Positions 16,520 to 25,382 of a stretch of 35,167 nt of DNA are shown here, one piece after another. A program made the position numbers and the translations under genes. Source of the stretch: Candidatus Sumerlaeota bacterium (lineage in GTDB: Bacteria; Sumerlaeota; Sumerlaeia; SLMS01); contig SLOM01000132.1 in assembly GCA_007132505.1 (NCBI GenBank), positions 1-35,167 on the forward strand, written 5' to 3'. Position 1 is the first letter of the stretch. Each line of letters starts with the position of its first letter. The notes beneath the pieces were generated by a model, which was not told the DNA's origin, ran no database searches, and saw nothing but the letters and a program-made list of their open reading frames with translations.

Positions 16520-17038
16520 ATGGATACACGGCTGACAGGATCACATCCCCAAACGATGGACGGGAAGTCACGCGTGGCCGTGCCGGCCAAGCTGATACCC
16601 GCGTTGCGCGCGCTCGTCGGCGCCGGGGAGGAGGATAAGATCGAGGTCGTCATAACGGTCACGGCGCAGCAGCGCCTCGGCGTGTATCCTCGTCACATCT
16701 TCATGAACAAGATCAAGGCCCTTGAGCAGGCACCGCCCAGCGACCGCGAGGCCGAGGAGCTTCGCATCACGCTTTACAACAACATGGACGAGCAGTGTCT
16801 GGACAAACAGAACCGCTTCCGCATCCCGGCCGCCTACGCCCACGCCTTCAAGCTCTCCGGCGAGGTAATCGTCACCGGCAGTGGCTCCTTCCTCGAGGTG
16901 GTCAACAAGGACCAGTGGCAGGAGCAGCTCATCAGCCGGATGGCCGATCTGCCCGAGAAGGAGAAGGCCGCGGGCAAGTACCTCGACGCCAGCCGGGGCG
17001 CGGGAGCGCAGCAGGAGCAGCAGGAGGAGCAGCCATGA
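16520..17038 (+). CDS. mraZ: MraZ, transcriptional regulator of the dcw cluster
   Basis: 172 residues, slightly longer than the usual about 145-150 because of a Gln/Glu-rich tail. Two SpoVT-AbrB-like half-domains each show the DxxxR signature: D14-G-K-S-R18 followed by VAVPA, and D95-K-Q-N-R99 followed by FRIPA. MraZ forms ring oligomers and binds GTGG-type repeats upstream of its operon, which are present here. The ribosome site before the ATG is weak, so a second in-frame ATG at residue 13 is a theoretical alternative, but it would cut the first domain. First gene of the rightward operon; rsmH follows after 30 bp. Confidence 0.92.
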   Translation: MDTRLTGSHPQTMDGKSRVAVPAKLIPALRALVGAGEEDKIEVVITVTAQQRLGVYPRHIFMNKIKALEQAPPSDREAEELRITLYNNMDEQCLDKQNRFRIPAAYAHAFKLSGEVIVTGSGSFLEVVNKDQWQEQLISRMADLPEKEKAAGKYLDASRGAGAQQEQQEEQP

Positions 17039-17068
17039 GCGCCCCGCAACACTCCGCCGGAGGGTACC

Positions 17069-18037
17069 GTGCATGAGCCGGTCATGGCCCGCGAAGTCCT
17101 GGAGGTGCTCTCCCCCCGGCCCGGCACGCTGCAGGTGGACGGAACCGTCGGCGCCGGAGGACACGCCCTTCTGCTGGCAGGCAGCATCGGCCGGACCGGG
17201 CACCTTGTGGCACTGGATCGCGACCCGGAGATGCTCGAGCAGGCACGACGCAGATTGACGGAAGGATTGAACGAAGAGGAACGGCCAAAGATGACGTTCG
17301 CCGCGCAAACATACGAGCAACTGCCCCACGTCCTCCGCGAACAAGCGGACGGGCGGCCGGCGGACGGTGTGCTGCTCGACCTCGGCGTGAACAGCATGCA
17401 GCTGGACGACCCCGGGCGCGGCTTCTCCTTCCTGCGTGAAGGGCCCCTCGACGCGCGGTTCGACCGCACCGCGGGAGGACGCACGGCAGCGGACCTTCTC
17501 AACACCGCCCCGGAGAAGGACATCGAGAATTGGCTGCGGACCTATGGCGACGAGCGCCATGCCCGGCGCATTGCCCGGGCCGTCGTCCGCCGGCGCGCCG
17601 AGAAGCCGCTTCACACGACCACGGAGCTGGCGGAACTCGTCCGCGCCTGCTACCCGCCAGCGCAGCGCCACGGGCGTATAGACCCGGCGACGCGCACCTT
17701 CCAGGCAGTCCGTATAGCCGTAAACGACGAGCTCGGCACCGTCGAGCGCGGCGTGAAGGAGTGCCTCGGAGTATTGGCGCCGGGTGGGACGCTGGCAGTG
17801 CTGACGTTTCATTCGGGCGAGGACCGGATCGTGAAGCACCTTTTCCGCTCCGCCAGCACGCCGCCGGAGGAGCCGGACAACCCCTACTCGGTCCGGTCCG
17901 AGGTGGAACCGGATTTCGAGCTGGTGTCGCGCAAGCCGCTCTCCCCCACCACGGAGGAGGCGGAACGGAACCCGCGCGCGCGCAGTGCCCGGCTCAGGGC
18001 AATCCGCCGAAAGGAGGTCCGCACCGATGGCGGCTGA
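17069..18037 (+). CDS. rsmH: 16S rRNA (cytosine(1402)-N(4))-methyltransferase RsmH
   Basis: 322 residues, of usual family length. GTG start preceded by GGAGGG; it yields the expected N-terminus HEPVMAREVLEVLSPRPG. The SAM-binding loop V-D-G-T-V-G-A-G-G-H (23-32) is followed by the acidic residue in VALDRD; further family blocks are DLGVNSMQLDDPGRGFSF, PLDARFDR, FQAVRIAVNDEL and LTFHSGEDRIVK. It N4-methylates C1402 of 16S rRNA in the 30S subunit. Conserved second gene of dcw clusters. Its end overlaps the start of ftsL by 11 bases. Confidence 0.95.
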   Translation: MHEPVMAREVLEVLSPRPGTLQVDGTVGAGGHALLLAGSIGRTGHLVALDRDPEMLEQARRRLTEGLNEEERPKMTFAAQTYEQLPHVLREQADGRPADGVLLDLGVNSMQLDDPGRGFSFLREGPLDARFDRTAGGRTAADLLNTAPEKDIENWLRTYGDERHARRIARAVVRRRAEKPLHTTTELAELVRACYPPAQRHGRIDPATRTFQAVRIAVNDELGTVERGVKECLGVLAPGGTLAVLTFHSGEDRIVKHLFRSASTPPEEPDNPYSVRSEVEPDFELVSRKPLSPTTEEAERNPRARSARLRAIRRKEVRTDGG

Positions 18038-18470
18038 TCCCCTTGTTGGCGGCCAGGCTCTCCGGAAGCGCGCCCCCCGGCGTGGCAGACGGCCCGCCCA
18101 GGCAGACGTCATTCCGCCGCGCGTTGGCTGGCGGTTCCTTGGCGTGCTGGTCCTGCTGGGGATCGTGGTGATGAGTGCCGGCGTCTGGCGTGTACAGACA
18201 GTCTTCGACACCCGCGATCTGCGGATCGAGACGAGCCGGCTTCAGCAGATCGGCGAGGAGCGCCGTGACCGGGCGCGGGTGCTGGAGGCGCGGGTCTCCC
18301 ACCTGCAGCAGAGTGAGATCCTGATGGAAGCGGCGGCCCGGGAGCTGGGCATGAGCCAGCCGGAGCCGCTTGAGATGGAGACGCTGAGGGTGGCGTCCGA
18401 AGCCCGGGAGCGCTGGCGGCGCGCGCAGGAAGAGGCGCTCGGCATGCCGGACTCCGGAAAGGAGGAGTGA
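18027..18470 (+). CDS. ftsL: FtsL-like cell division protein
   Basis: 147 residues from the ATG at 18027, which has AAAGGAGG 9 bases before it; a longer frame from 17985 lacks a ribosome site. A basic, Arg-rich cytoplasmic tail (1-34), one membrane helix (about 35-54), then an Arg/Glu/Gln-rich coiled-coil region (about 60-100) with leucine heptads, a helix AARELGMSQPEP, and a charged tail. FtsL proteins are poorly conserved; the call rests on this topology and the position between rsmH and ftsI. It would form a complex with FtsQ (DivIB) and a FtsB-like protein at the septum. Confidence 0.8.
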   Translation: MAADPLVGGQALRKRAPRRGRRPAQADVIPPRVGWRFLGVLVLLGIVVMSAGVWRVQTVFDTRDLRIETSRLQQIGEERRDRARVLEARVSHLQQSEILMEAAARELGMSQPEPLEMETLRVASEARERWRRAQEEALGMPDSGKEE

Positions 18471-19005
18471 CAGCAGGTTGGCAGGGAGCCGCGAGAGGCT
18501 CCCTCCGGCGTGGCAAGGCCAGGGATGCCGGTGGCGTGGAGACGTCCGGCCTCGGGTGCGATCATGCTCCCGTTCCCGAGACGCCATCCCGCTCCGGGTT
18601 GGCAGTTGCCGATGCGAAAGCGGACTTCCCATCCGCCCGTTCCCGTTCCCGTTGTTCTGTTCCTGTGAAGGGTCCGGTTCCCGCTCTCGTTGTCCCGATC
18701 CCGTAGTTCGGCAGTTGTCCGTTCTCGTTCCCTGGTTGTGCCTCCGTGCCGTTCGTTTCGCGCTGCAGAGCGAAGGTGGAAGTTCGTGCTTGCCGGCTCT
18801 GACTTTTGTCCTTCGCACGGCGCCCTGGCCTTACCACGCCGGTAGTTCCTCCCCGCATTCGGACCGTGCCTTTCACGGAGCTGTACTCGTGGGGAACCTG
18901 CGTGGCAGGCGGGCAGATGGGCCGGTGGCCTGAACCCCGTCAAGTAGGAAATGCCGGGAGCAGAACGGGCGGGGCACGGCCCCGCGAGACCCAAGAGGAG
19001 CCGGA
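18471..19005. other. Non-coding gap inside the dcw operon
   Basis: 535 bp between ftsL and ftsI, where dcw genes normally abut. No frame here has a credible product. It begins with a hairpin GGGAGCC-gcgaga-GGCTCCC (18484-18503) and ends with a hairpin GCGGGGC-acg-GCCCCGC (18969-18985), about 20 bases before the ftsI start. Between lie a pair of 20-base inverted repeats and a tract of repeated GTTCCC units. Either hairpin could affect readthrough into ftsI. Confidence 0.6.
18505..18842. mobile_element. MITE-like element with 20-base terminal inverted repeats
   Basis: The 20 bases at 18505-18524 (CCGGCGTGGCAAGGCCAGGG) are the reverse complement of 18823-18842 with a single mismatch. They bound a 338 bp, gene-free segment that contains GTTCCCGTTCCCGTTG-type tandem units near 18640. 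Size, termini and lack of coding match a miniature inverted-repeat element or a REP-derived repeat. No clear target duplication is visible at the two ends, and no second copy is in the window. Confidence 0.45.
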
Positions 19006-21039
19006 TTGGCCGTGACCCTGAGAAAGCCCCACCGCCTGCGCGTCGTGCTGCTGGGCCTGCTGTTCGCAGGGCTTTCCCTTGCCGTGGGTGCCCGGCTATA
19101 CACGCTGCAGTACGCGAACCACGACCACTACAGGGACCGCGCCGAGCGCATGCAGAACCGCCGCGTGGTCATCCAGCCCGAGCGCGGCGACATCCTGGAC
19201 CGCACGGGCCGGCCCCTTGCCCAGAGCACCGGCCGGGTCACCGTGTCCATCAACCCGCGCGTCCTGTCGGCCAACAGGAGCGACCGGGAGATGGAGCTCA
19301 TGGCCGCACGCGTGGCGGAGCTTTCGGGCGAGCGCCAGGAAGTGCTGCTGAGCCGCCTGACCGGCGAGCGCGTGACGGGCCTCGTCCGCCGGCAGCGGCC
19401 GGAGGTCGCCCAGCGCGTGGCCAATGTGCTGGCCGAAGTGAACCCGACGGGCGAGGGCTTCTGGCTCGACCGGGAATCCATACGCCTCTACCCGCGCCAT
19501 CTGGCCGCACCGGTGATCGGCTTCTGCTCGCGCGACGCAGACGGCGACAACATCGGCCTTGCCGGCGTCGAGCTGCAATACAACGAGCAGCTCCACGGCA
19601 ACCGCATCGAGAGCCGCGTCTCACGCTCCGCGATAGGCCGCACGATGGAGCCATGGAACTCCCGGGACCTGATCGCCGCGCGGGGCAACACACTCGTCCT
19701 GACGCTCGACGCGAATGTGCAGGAGAGTGTCGAGCGCATCCTCAGTGAGGCGGTCGAGGAGCATCGGGCGGCGGGTGGCGGTGCCGTCGTCATGGACCCG
19801 CAGACGGGGGCCATCCTGGCGATGGCCAGCTATCCCTCCTTCGACAACAACCGCTTTTCCGAGGGCCCCGCGGGAAACCGCCGCAACCGCACGCTGACGG
19901 ACCCGCTCGAGACCGGCTCGGTGGCGAAGCTCTTTACCGCCGCCATGCTGTTGGACAAGGGCATCGTCGGCCCTGAGACGCTGATAGACTGTGAGGGTGG
20001 CTACGCGGTGGTGGACGGGCGCCGGCTGCGCGACGCACCCGGGCATACCCTCTACCTCGCCACCTTCCGCGAGGTCATGCGCTGGTCCTCCAACGTGGGG
20101 ATCGTGAAGGCCGCCATGCCGATGGAGAACGAGGAGTGGCACCAGTCGCTCCGGGATTTTGGCTTTGGCGCGCCCACGGGAATTGATCTTCCGGGAGAGG
20201 GCGCCGGCATCCTTTACCCGCCCCGCCGGTGGACGCGGCTCAGCCGCACCTCCCTGCCGATGGGCTACGAAATCGCCATGACGCCGATCCAGATCGCCGC
20301 GGGAATCTCCGCGCTGGTCAATGGTGGCGTGTATTACAAGCCGTACCTTGTGGCGGAGATCCGCGACCCCGAGGGCAACACGCTGCAGCAGGGCAAGCCG
20401 GAGGCGCTCCGCCGCGTCATACGCCCCACGACAAGCGCCATCCTGCGGGACCTGATGGAGGACGTGGTGGCCCATGGGACCGGCAGGCCGGCCCAGGTGG
20501 AAGGGTATCGCGTGGGCGGCAAGACGGGCACCACCCGCAAGAGCAACATCTTCGACCGCCGCGAATACATTGCCTCCTTCGCCGGCGTCTTTCCCGCCCA
20601 CCAGCCCCGGGCGGTCATCTACCTCTATATAGACGCACCTCAGGGCGAGTTCTACGCCTCGCGCGTGGCAGCGCCGGCCTTCCGGGAGATCGTCCGCGCC
20701 ACGGCCCTGCACCTCGGCATTCCGGCGACGGACCACTCCGTGGCCATGGTGCCGGACCGCGTGGGGCATCCGGCTCCCGGACGTCCCGGGTCCGCCGGGC
20801 CGCGCACTTCACCCGGCCGCATGCCGGACTTCTCCGGCCTGTCCATGTCGGAAGCACGCGAGCTGCTTCCCCCCGGCGCCGGGGAGGTTCGGTTCCTGGG
20901 CTCCGGCCATATCACCGACCAATACCCCGCCGCGGGCGAGCTGATCGGCAGGGACACGGAAATCGTCCTGCACTTCTCCCGTGGCGAGGCGGGCGGCACC
21001 GCGCTGGCGGACACAACGACCCCCGGAGGGAACCAATGA
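19006..21039 (+). CDS. ftsI: FtsI/PBP3-type septal peptidoglycan transpeptidase with PASTA domain
   Basis: 677 residues. TTG start with AGAGGAG 5 bases before it; a GTG at 19012 is the alternative. One membrane helix (about 12-32), a dimerisation/pedestal domain (RGDILDRTGRPLA), and the transpeptidase domain with the penicillin-binding motifs S305-V-A-K308, S361-S-N363 and K506-T-G508. A C-terminal PASTA-like domain begins near residue 606. PASTA on a Gram-negative-type FtsI is uncommon in Proteobacteria but known in other phyla and Firmicutes. It crosslinks septal peptidoglycan together with FtsW. The stop overlaps the murE start (ATGA). The gap upstream is unusual. Confidence 0.94.
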   Translation: MAVTLRKPHRLRVVLLGLLFAGLSLAVGARLYTLQYANHDHYRDRAERMQNRRVVIQPERGDILDRTGRPLAQSTGRVTVSINPRVLSANRSDREMELMAARVAELSGERQEVLLSRLTGERVTGLVRRQRPEVAQRVANVLAEVNPTGEGFWLDRESIRLYPRHLAAPVIGFCSRDADGDNIGLAGVELQYNEQLHGNRIESRVSRSAIGRTMEPWNSRDLIAARGNTLVLTLDANVQESVERILSEAVEEHRAAGGGAVVMDPQTGAILAMASYPSFDNNRFSEGPAGNRRNRTLTDPLETGSVAKLFTAAMLLDKGIVGPETLIDCEGGYAVVDGRRLRDAPGHTLYLATFREVMRWSSNVGIVKAAMPMENEEWHQSLRDFGFGAPTGIDLPGEGAGILYPPRRWTRLSRTSLPMGYEIAMTPIQIAAGISALVNGGVYYKPYLVAEIRDPEGNTLQQGKPEALRRVIRPTTSAILRDLMEDVVAHGTGRPAQVEGYRVGGKTGTTRKSNIFDRREYIASFAGVFPAHQPRAVIYLYIDAPQGEFYASRVAAPAFREIVRATALHLGIPATDHSVAMVPDRVGHPAPGRPGSAGPRTSPGRMPDFSGLSMSEARELLPPGAGEVRFLGSGHITDQYPAAGELIGRDTEIVLHFSRGEAGGTALADTTTPGGNQ

Positions 21040-22664
21040 ACAGCCGATGGCCGGCAGCGAACGGCAGATGGCAGAACGGCTCCACGCGCGGAGGGGACCC
21101 CCCACCGCTGGAACCCCGCCGGCCCGTCTCCCTGACCGAGCTGATAGACAGCGCACACCTGCCCGCCGTGGACATCTTCGGCAATCCCTCCGTCATGATC
21201 ACCGGGATCACCACCCATGCCCAGCGCACCGGGCGCAACGAGCTCTTCGTTGCCATCAACGGCACCCGGATAGACAGCCACATGATGCTCTCCGAGGCGG
21301 TGGAGGCCGGTGCCGCGGCGCTGCTGGTGGACCGCGAGGTGCCGCCCTACCCCGGCGTGACGCTCGTCCGCGTGCCGGACACGCGCCACGCGCTCGGACC
21401 CCTGGCGCAGGCCTTTCATGGTCACCCCACGCGCGCCATGCGGGTCTGCGGCGTTACCGGCACCAACGGCAAGACAACCGTCGCCCACCTGATCCATCAC
21501 GTGCTGATGCGCGGTGGCGCGCGTCCCGGACTGATCGGAACGCTCGGGGCGAGTTTCGCCGGGCACTACGTCGCCACGCGCACGACGACACCGGACGCCC
21601 TGGAGTTGGCGGAGATGCTACGCCGCATGGAGCGCCAGCAGATAGACACCGTCGTCATGGAATGCAGCAGCCATGGCATCCATCAGGGGCGCATCAACGG
21701 CATTCCGCTCCGCGGAGGGGCCCTGATCGGAACGAGCCAGGACCACCTGGACTATCACGGTACCTGGGAAAACTACATCGCCACCAAGAAGAGCCTCTTC
21801 TTCGACCATGTGGCAACGACGCCCGGCTCCACGGCGTGCTTCAATCTGGACGATCCGGTGGGCGAGGACCTCTCCCGCACCTACCTTGCGGACTGGATGG
21901 GTTTCACATGCGGGGGCAGCATTCCGGCAGCGGTCCGCGCCGAAGGCATCCGCCAGAGCGTGAGCGGGACCGATTTCGCCCTCGTGGTGGAGAACGCGAG
22001 CCACACTGTGCACAGCCCGCTCGTGGGCGCGTTCAACGTCACGAACATGCTGGCGGCAGCGAGCTGCTGCCATGTCCTCGGTGTGCCGGTGGAACTGATA
22101 GCGCGGGCCCTGGGTGAGGCACCACCGGTCCCCGGCCGCTTCGAGCTGATAGACGAGGGGCAACCCTTCACCGCCGTGGTGGACTACGCGCACACCCCGG
22201 ACGCGCTGGAGAGGCTGCTGCGTACGGCACGCCGGCTCTGCGCCGGAAGGCTCATCGTGGTGTTCGGCTGCGGGGGCGACCGCGACCGCGGCAAGCGCGC
22301 CATCATGGGCAAGGCCGCCGGCGATTACGCGGACTTCGCCATCGTCACCAATGACAATCCACGGACCGAGGACCCGGCCCGCATCGCCCGCCAGGTGGTC
22401 GAGGGCATCCTGCGCAGTGCGCTCAAGTCCAACCGCTATCACGTGGTGCTGGACCGGCGGCAGGCCATCGAACAGGCGGTTCACCTGGCCTGCCCCGGCG
22501 ACGTCGTCATCGTGGCCGGAAAGGGACACGAGGACTATCAGGACGTCGGCAGCACACGACTCCCCTTCGACGATCGCGCGGTGCTGCGTGAAGCCCTGGC
22601 CCAGCTTCCGGGCGCCGTCCAGCCGGGCACAGTGGTCAATCCCATGACGGAGCGGCTCGCATGA
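21036..22664 (+). CDS. murE: UDP-MurNAc-L-Ala-D-Glu--2,6-diaminopimelate ligase MurE
   Basis: 542 residues from the ATG at 21036, overlapping the ftsI stop. The ATP-binding loop G142-T-N-G-K-T-T148, the ECSSHGI segment and the C-terminal GGDRDRGKR are Mur-ligase motifs. D440-N-P-R443 in TNDNPRTEDP is the meso-diaminopimelate specificity motif, so the third stem residue is predicted to be DAP rather than lysine. The cytoplasmic enzyme adds the third residue of the stem peptide. The first about 33 residues (Arg, Asn, Trp, Pro and Gly-rich) precede the conserved VSLTELI start and look like an extension. The stop overlaps murF (ATGA). Confidence 0.95.
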   Translation: MNSRWPAANGRWQNGSTRGGDPPPLEPRRPVSLTELIDSAHLPAVDIFGNPSVMITGITTHAQRTGRNELFVAINGTRIDSHMMLSEAVEAGAAALLVDREVPPYPGVTLVRVPDTRHALGPLAQAFHGHPTRAMRVCGVTGTNGKTTVAHLIHHVLMRGGARPGLIGTLGASFAGHYVATRTTTPDALELAEMLRRMERQQIDTVVMECSSHGIHQGRINGIPLRGGALIGTSQDHLDYHGTWENYIATKKSLFFDHVATTPGSTACFNLDDPVGEDLSRTYLADWMGFTCGGSIPAAVRAEGIRQSVSGTDFALVVENASHTVHSPLVGAFNVTNMLAAASCCHVLGVPVELIARALGEAPPVPGRFELIDEGQPFTAVVDYAHTPDALERLLRTARRLCAGRLIVVFGCGGDRDRGKRAIMGKAAGDYADFAIVTNDNPRTEDPARIARQVVEGILRSALKSNRYHVVLDRRQAIEQAVHLACPGDVVIVAGKGHEDYQDVGSTRLPFDDRAVLREALAQLPGAVQPGTVVNPMTERLA

Positions 22665-24094
22665 ACCTCACTCTCACCGAACTCTGCGAGGCAGCCGGAG
22701 GGCGCCTGACACGAGGCAATCCGGAGGACCGGGCGGGCAAGCTCTGCACGGACACCCGCATCCTGCGACCGGGCGAGGTCTTCGTGGCTCTCAATGGGCC
22801 GAACTTCGTGGGCGCCCAGTTCCTCCCCGAGGCCGTGCGCAAGGGCGCCCAGGGCGCCATTTGCGCCCTCGAGGAACCGCCGGAGGACTTCCCCGCCGAC
22901 CGCTTCTTCGTCTCCGTGCCCGATGCGACCGATGCCCTTGGCGACATCGCCCGCGAATGGCGCCGCATCGTGGACCCGAGGGTCATCGCGGTCACCGGCT
23001 CCGCCGGCAAGACAACCACCAAGGAAATGCTCGCCTTCATCTGCCGCGGCGAAGTGGAGATGCTCGCCACCGAGGGGAACTTCAACAACCTCGTCGGCCT
23101 GCCACTGACGCTTCTCCGGCTGAAGGAGGAGCACGAGCTGGCGATCATCGAGACGGGAATGAGCTTCCCCGAGGAGCTGACGCGCCTCACGGAAATCTGC
23201 ATCCCGGACGCGGCCGTCCTCACCAACATCGGCAATGCGCATATCGGGAACTTCGGAAACCTGGAGGACTTGATCCGCGGCGAGGCGGAAATCTTCGAGG
23301 CCATGCACGCCGGGGGCACCGCCATCCTCAACGCAGACTGCCCGCACACCTCCATCATGACGGAGGCCTTCCCGCTCCCCGGCACGATGATCACCTACGG
23401 GCAGAACGACGCTGCGGACGTGCGCGCCACAAACGTCCGGCTGGCCAAGCCCTGGGGCTACCAATTCGACCTCCATGTGCTGGACGAAACCCACCCCGTC
23501 CACCTGAAGATGTACGGCCGGTTCCAAGTGTCGAACGCACTCGCCGCCGCGGCGGCCGCCGCCTTCGCCGGTGTCTCCCCGGGCGTAATCGCCGAGCGGC
23601 TCTCCGAATTCAACGCACCGGCCATGAGGGCCCAGGTCGAGTGGTTCGATGGCGTCCTGATTGTCAGTGATTGCTACAACGCGTCGCCCGACGCGGTGGT
23701 GCGCAGCCTCTGGTCGTTCAACGACGTGCACGGACTGCGCTCGCGCGTGGCGGTACTGGGCGAAATGAAGGAACTGGGCGGCCACGAGGAGAAATACCAC
23801 CGCCTGATCGGCGTAACCGCCGCCGAGGCGCAACTGGACGCCCTGTGCACCATCGGCGGAAGCGCCCGCTTCGCCTGCGAGGAGGCGGAACAACGCGGCG
23901 TCGCGGCACGGCATTTCGAGGACGTGGAGGAGCTGGCGGAGTTCCTCCACAGGCACCTGCGGTCCGGCGACGGACTGATGATCAAGGGCTCGCGCGCGCT
24001 CCGGCTGGAGAACGTGCTGCGCCGCTTCAGGGAAATACGCTCGGCGGTGCGCGAGGGCGACATGACGCCAACCGTGCCCACCGGGGACGGATGA
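22661..24094 (+). CDS. murF: UDP-MurNAc-tripeptide--D-alanyl-D-alanine ligase MurF
   Basis: 477 residues, normal length. ATG overlaps the murE stop. N-terminal domain with FVALNGPNFVGAQFLPEAV; ATP loop G113-S-A-G-K-T-T119; then EGNFNNLVGLPLTLL and the ETGMSFPEEL segment; C-terminal domain with DCYNASPDAV and VLGEMKELG. Attaches D-Ala-D-Ala to UDP-MurNAc-tripeptide. The D-Ala-D-Ala must come from a Ddl encoded outside this window. Confidence 0.95.
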   Translation: MNLTLTELCEAAGGRLTRGNPEDRAGKLCTDTRILRPGEVFVALNGPNFVGAQFLPEAVRKGAQGAICALEEPPEDFPADRFFVSVPDATDALGDIAREWRRIVDPRVIAVTGSAGKTTTKEMLAFICRGEVEMLATEGNFNNLVGLPLTLLRLKEEHELAIIETGMSFPEELTRLTEICIPDAAVLTNIGNAHIGNFGNLEDLIRGEAEIFEAMHAGGTAILNADCPHTSIMTEAFPLPGTMITYGQNDAADVRATNVRLAKPWGYQFDLHVLDETHPVHLKMYGRFQVSNALAAAAAAAFAGVSPGVIAERLSEFNAPAMRAQVEWFDGVLIVSDCYNASPDAVVRSLWSFNDVHGLRSRVAVLGEMKELGGHEEKYHRLIGVTAAEAQLDALCTIGGSARFACEEAEQRGVAARHFEDVEELAEFLHRHLRSGDGLMIKGSRALRLENVLRRFREIRSAVREGDMTPTVPTGDG

Positions 24095-24100
24095 GAAGGA

Positions 24101-25264
24101 ATGATAGATTGGCTGTGCTCCCTCATACCCGCGGACTCCCAGTGGTCCTTCCTGCGCGTGCTGAACTATGTGTCAGTACGCGCGGGGCTGGCGCTGGCCT
24201 TCGCGTTCCTCTTCTGCCTGGCAGTTGGGGACCGGGTGATAGCGCACCTGCGCCAGCTCCAGGCGGTGCAATACGTCCGCGTCAGTTCGGGGGAGAACGC
24301 GATCAGCCTGCACGAGATGCACTCCCACAAGGGCGGCGTGCCGACGATGGGCGGCGTGCTCATGCTGGGGGCGGTGGTGCTGGCGGCGCTGCTGTTCGGG
24401 CAGCTCGGACAGCCGGCGCTGTGGCTCTGTCTGTTGGCGACGGTGGGGTTCGCGGCCATCGGGCTGCGGGACGACTACCTCAAGGTCGTACAGCGCAACT
24501 CCAACGGGCTCTCCGCACGGGGCAAGCTTCTCGCCCAGGTGGCGCTGGCGTTGGGCTTCGCCCTGCTCTTCGTCTATCTGTTTCCTTCGATCGTCCACTA
24601 CGAGGTGTCGGGACCAGGGAACCCCGGGCCCGGAGTGAAGATGGAGGGCCCTGGCTTCCTGATCGTCCCCTTCTTCAAGTTCGTTGCGATTTCGCTCGGC
24701 GTGCTGTTCATCCCCTTTGCCGTGCTCGTCCTGACGGGGACAAGCAACGCGGTGAACCTGACGGACGGGCTGGATGGGCTCGCCACGGGCGTGACCATCT
24801 CCGCGGCACTGTGCTTTGCGGTGGTGGCCTACCTGGCCGGGCGGGTGGACGCTTCGGCCTACCTGTATATCCCGTATCTCCGCGGCGGCGGGGAACTGAC
24901 AGTCATGCTCGCGGCGCTCGTGGGCGCCTGCTTCGGCTTTCTCTGGTTCAACGCCCATCCGGCGCAGATGTTCATGGGGGACACGGGTTCGATGATGCTC
25001 GGCGGAATGCTCGGAGCCGTGGCCCTGCTGGTGAAGCACGAGTTTCTGCTGCTGATCGCCGGCGGGATCTTTGTGGCGGAGGCGCTGAGCGTCATCCTTC
25101 AGGTGGGCTCATACAAGCTGCGTGGCAAACGCATCTTCCGGATGGCGCCGCTGCACCATCACTTCGAGCGCGGCGGTCTGGCGGAGAGCAAGATCATCGC
25201 GCGCTTCTGGATCGTGTCGGCGCTGTTGGCGCTGGCGGCGGTCATGACGCTGAAAATCCGGTGA
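24101..25264 (+). CDS. mraY: Phospho-N-acetylmuramoyl-pentapeptide-transferase MraY
   Basis: 387 residues, about ten membrane helices. Family blocks: HKGGVPTMGG, catalytic D124-D125-YLK, NAVNLTDGLDG with D222 and D225, FNAHPAQMFMGD294TGS, and MAPLHHHFE near the C-terminus. It transfers phospho-MurNAc-pentapeptide to undecaprenyl phosphate to make lipid I at the inner membrane. The ATG has an AGAAGGA run almost adjacent to it, closer than ideal, but the N-terminus MIDWLCSLI fits the family. A 118 bp gap separates it from murD. Confidence 0.95.
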   Translation: MIDWLCSLIPADSQWSFLRVLNYVSVRAGLALAFAFLFCLAVGDRVIAHLRQLQAVQYVRVSSGENAISLHEMHSHKGGVPTMGGVLMLGAVVLAALLFGQLGQPALWLCLLATVGFAAIGLRDDYLKVVQRNSNGLSARGKLLAQVALALGFALLFVYLFPSIVHYEVSGPGNPGPGVKMEGPGFLIVPFFKFVAISLGVLFIPFAVLVLTGTSNAVNLTDGLDGLATGVTISAALCFAVVAYLAGRVDASAYLYIPYLRGGGELTVMLAALVGACFGFLWFNAHPAQMFMGDTGSMMLGGMLGAVALLVKHEFLLLIAGGIFVAEALSVILQVGSYKLRGKRIFRMAPLHHHFERGGLAESKIIARFWIVSALLALAAVMTLKIR

Positions 25265-25268
25265 GAGA

Positions 25269-25379
25269 GGAGGTCCCCACACAGGCACGCAACTGAATTT
25301 GTCAGGGCAAACCGCACGCAGCCAACCGCTCCCGCAGGTCTTGCCGTTCCAGTTCCCATTCTGCTGTACCGGAGGTCCC
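25269..25379. repeat. 9-base direct repeats flanking a short insertion-like segment before murD
   Basis: GGAGGTCCC occurs at 25269-25277 and again at 25371-25379; the second copy serves as the murD ribosome site, and the first sits just after the mraY stop. The 93 bases between are non-coding and include CGTTCCAGTTCCCATTCTG, similar to the GTTCCC-rich tract in the ftsL-ftsI gap. This looks like a small insertion with a target-type duplication. Confidence 0.4.
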
Positions 25380-25382
25380 AAC

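Noticed and set aside
16568-18211. Minus-strand frame of 547 codons opposite mraZ and rsmH
   Set aside because: Antisense shadow of two well-identified genes; no motifs.
18478-18933. Plus-strand frame of 151 codons in the ftsL-ftsI gap
   Set aside because: Cys/Ser/Arg-rich random composition, passes through the inverted repeats, no ribosome site.
23671-25296. Plus-strand frame of 541 codons in another phase over murF and mraY
   Set aside because: Both overlapped genes are unmistakable; the frame has the Arg/Gly-rich look of a +1 shadow.
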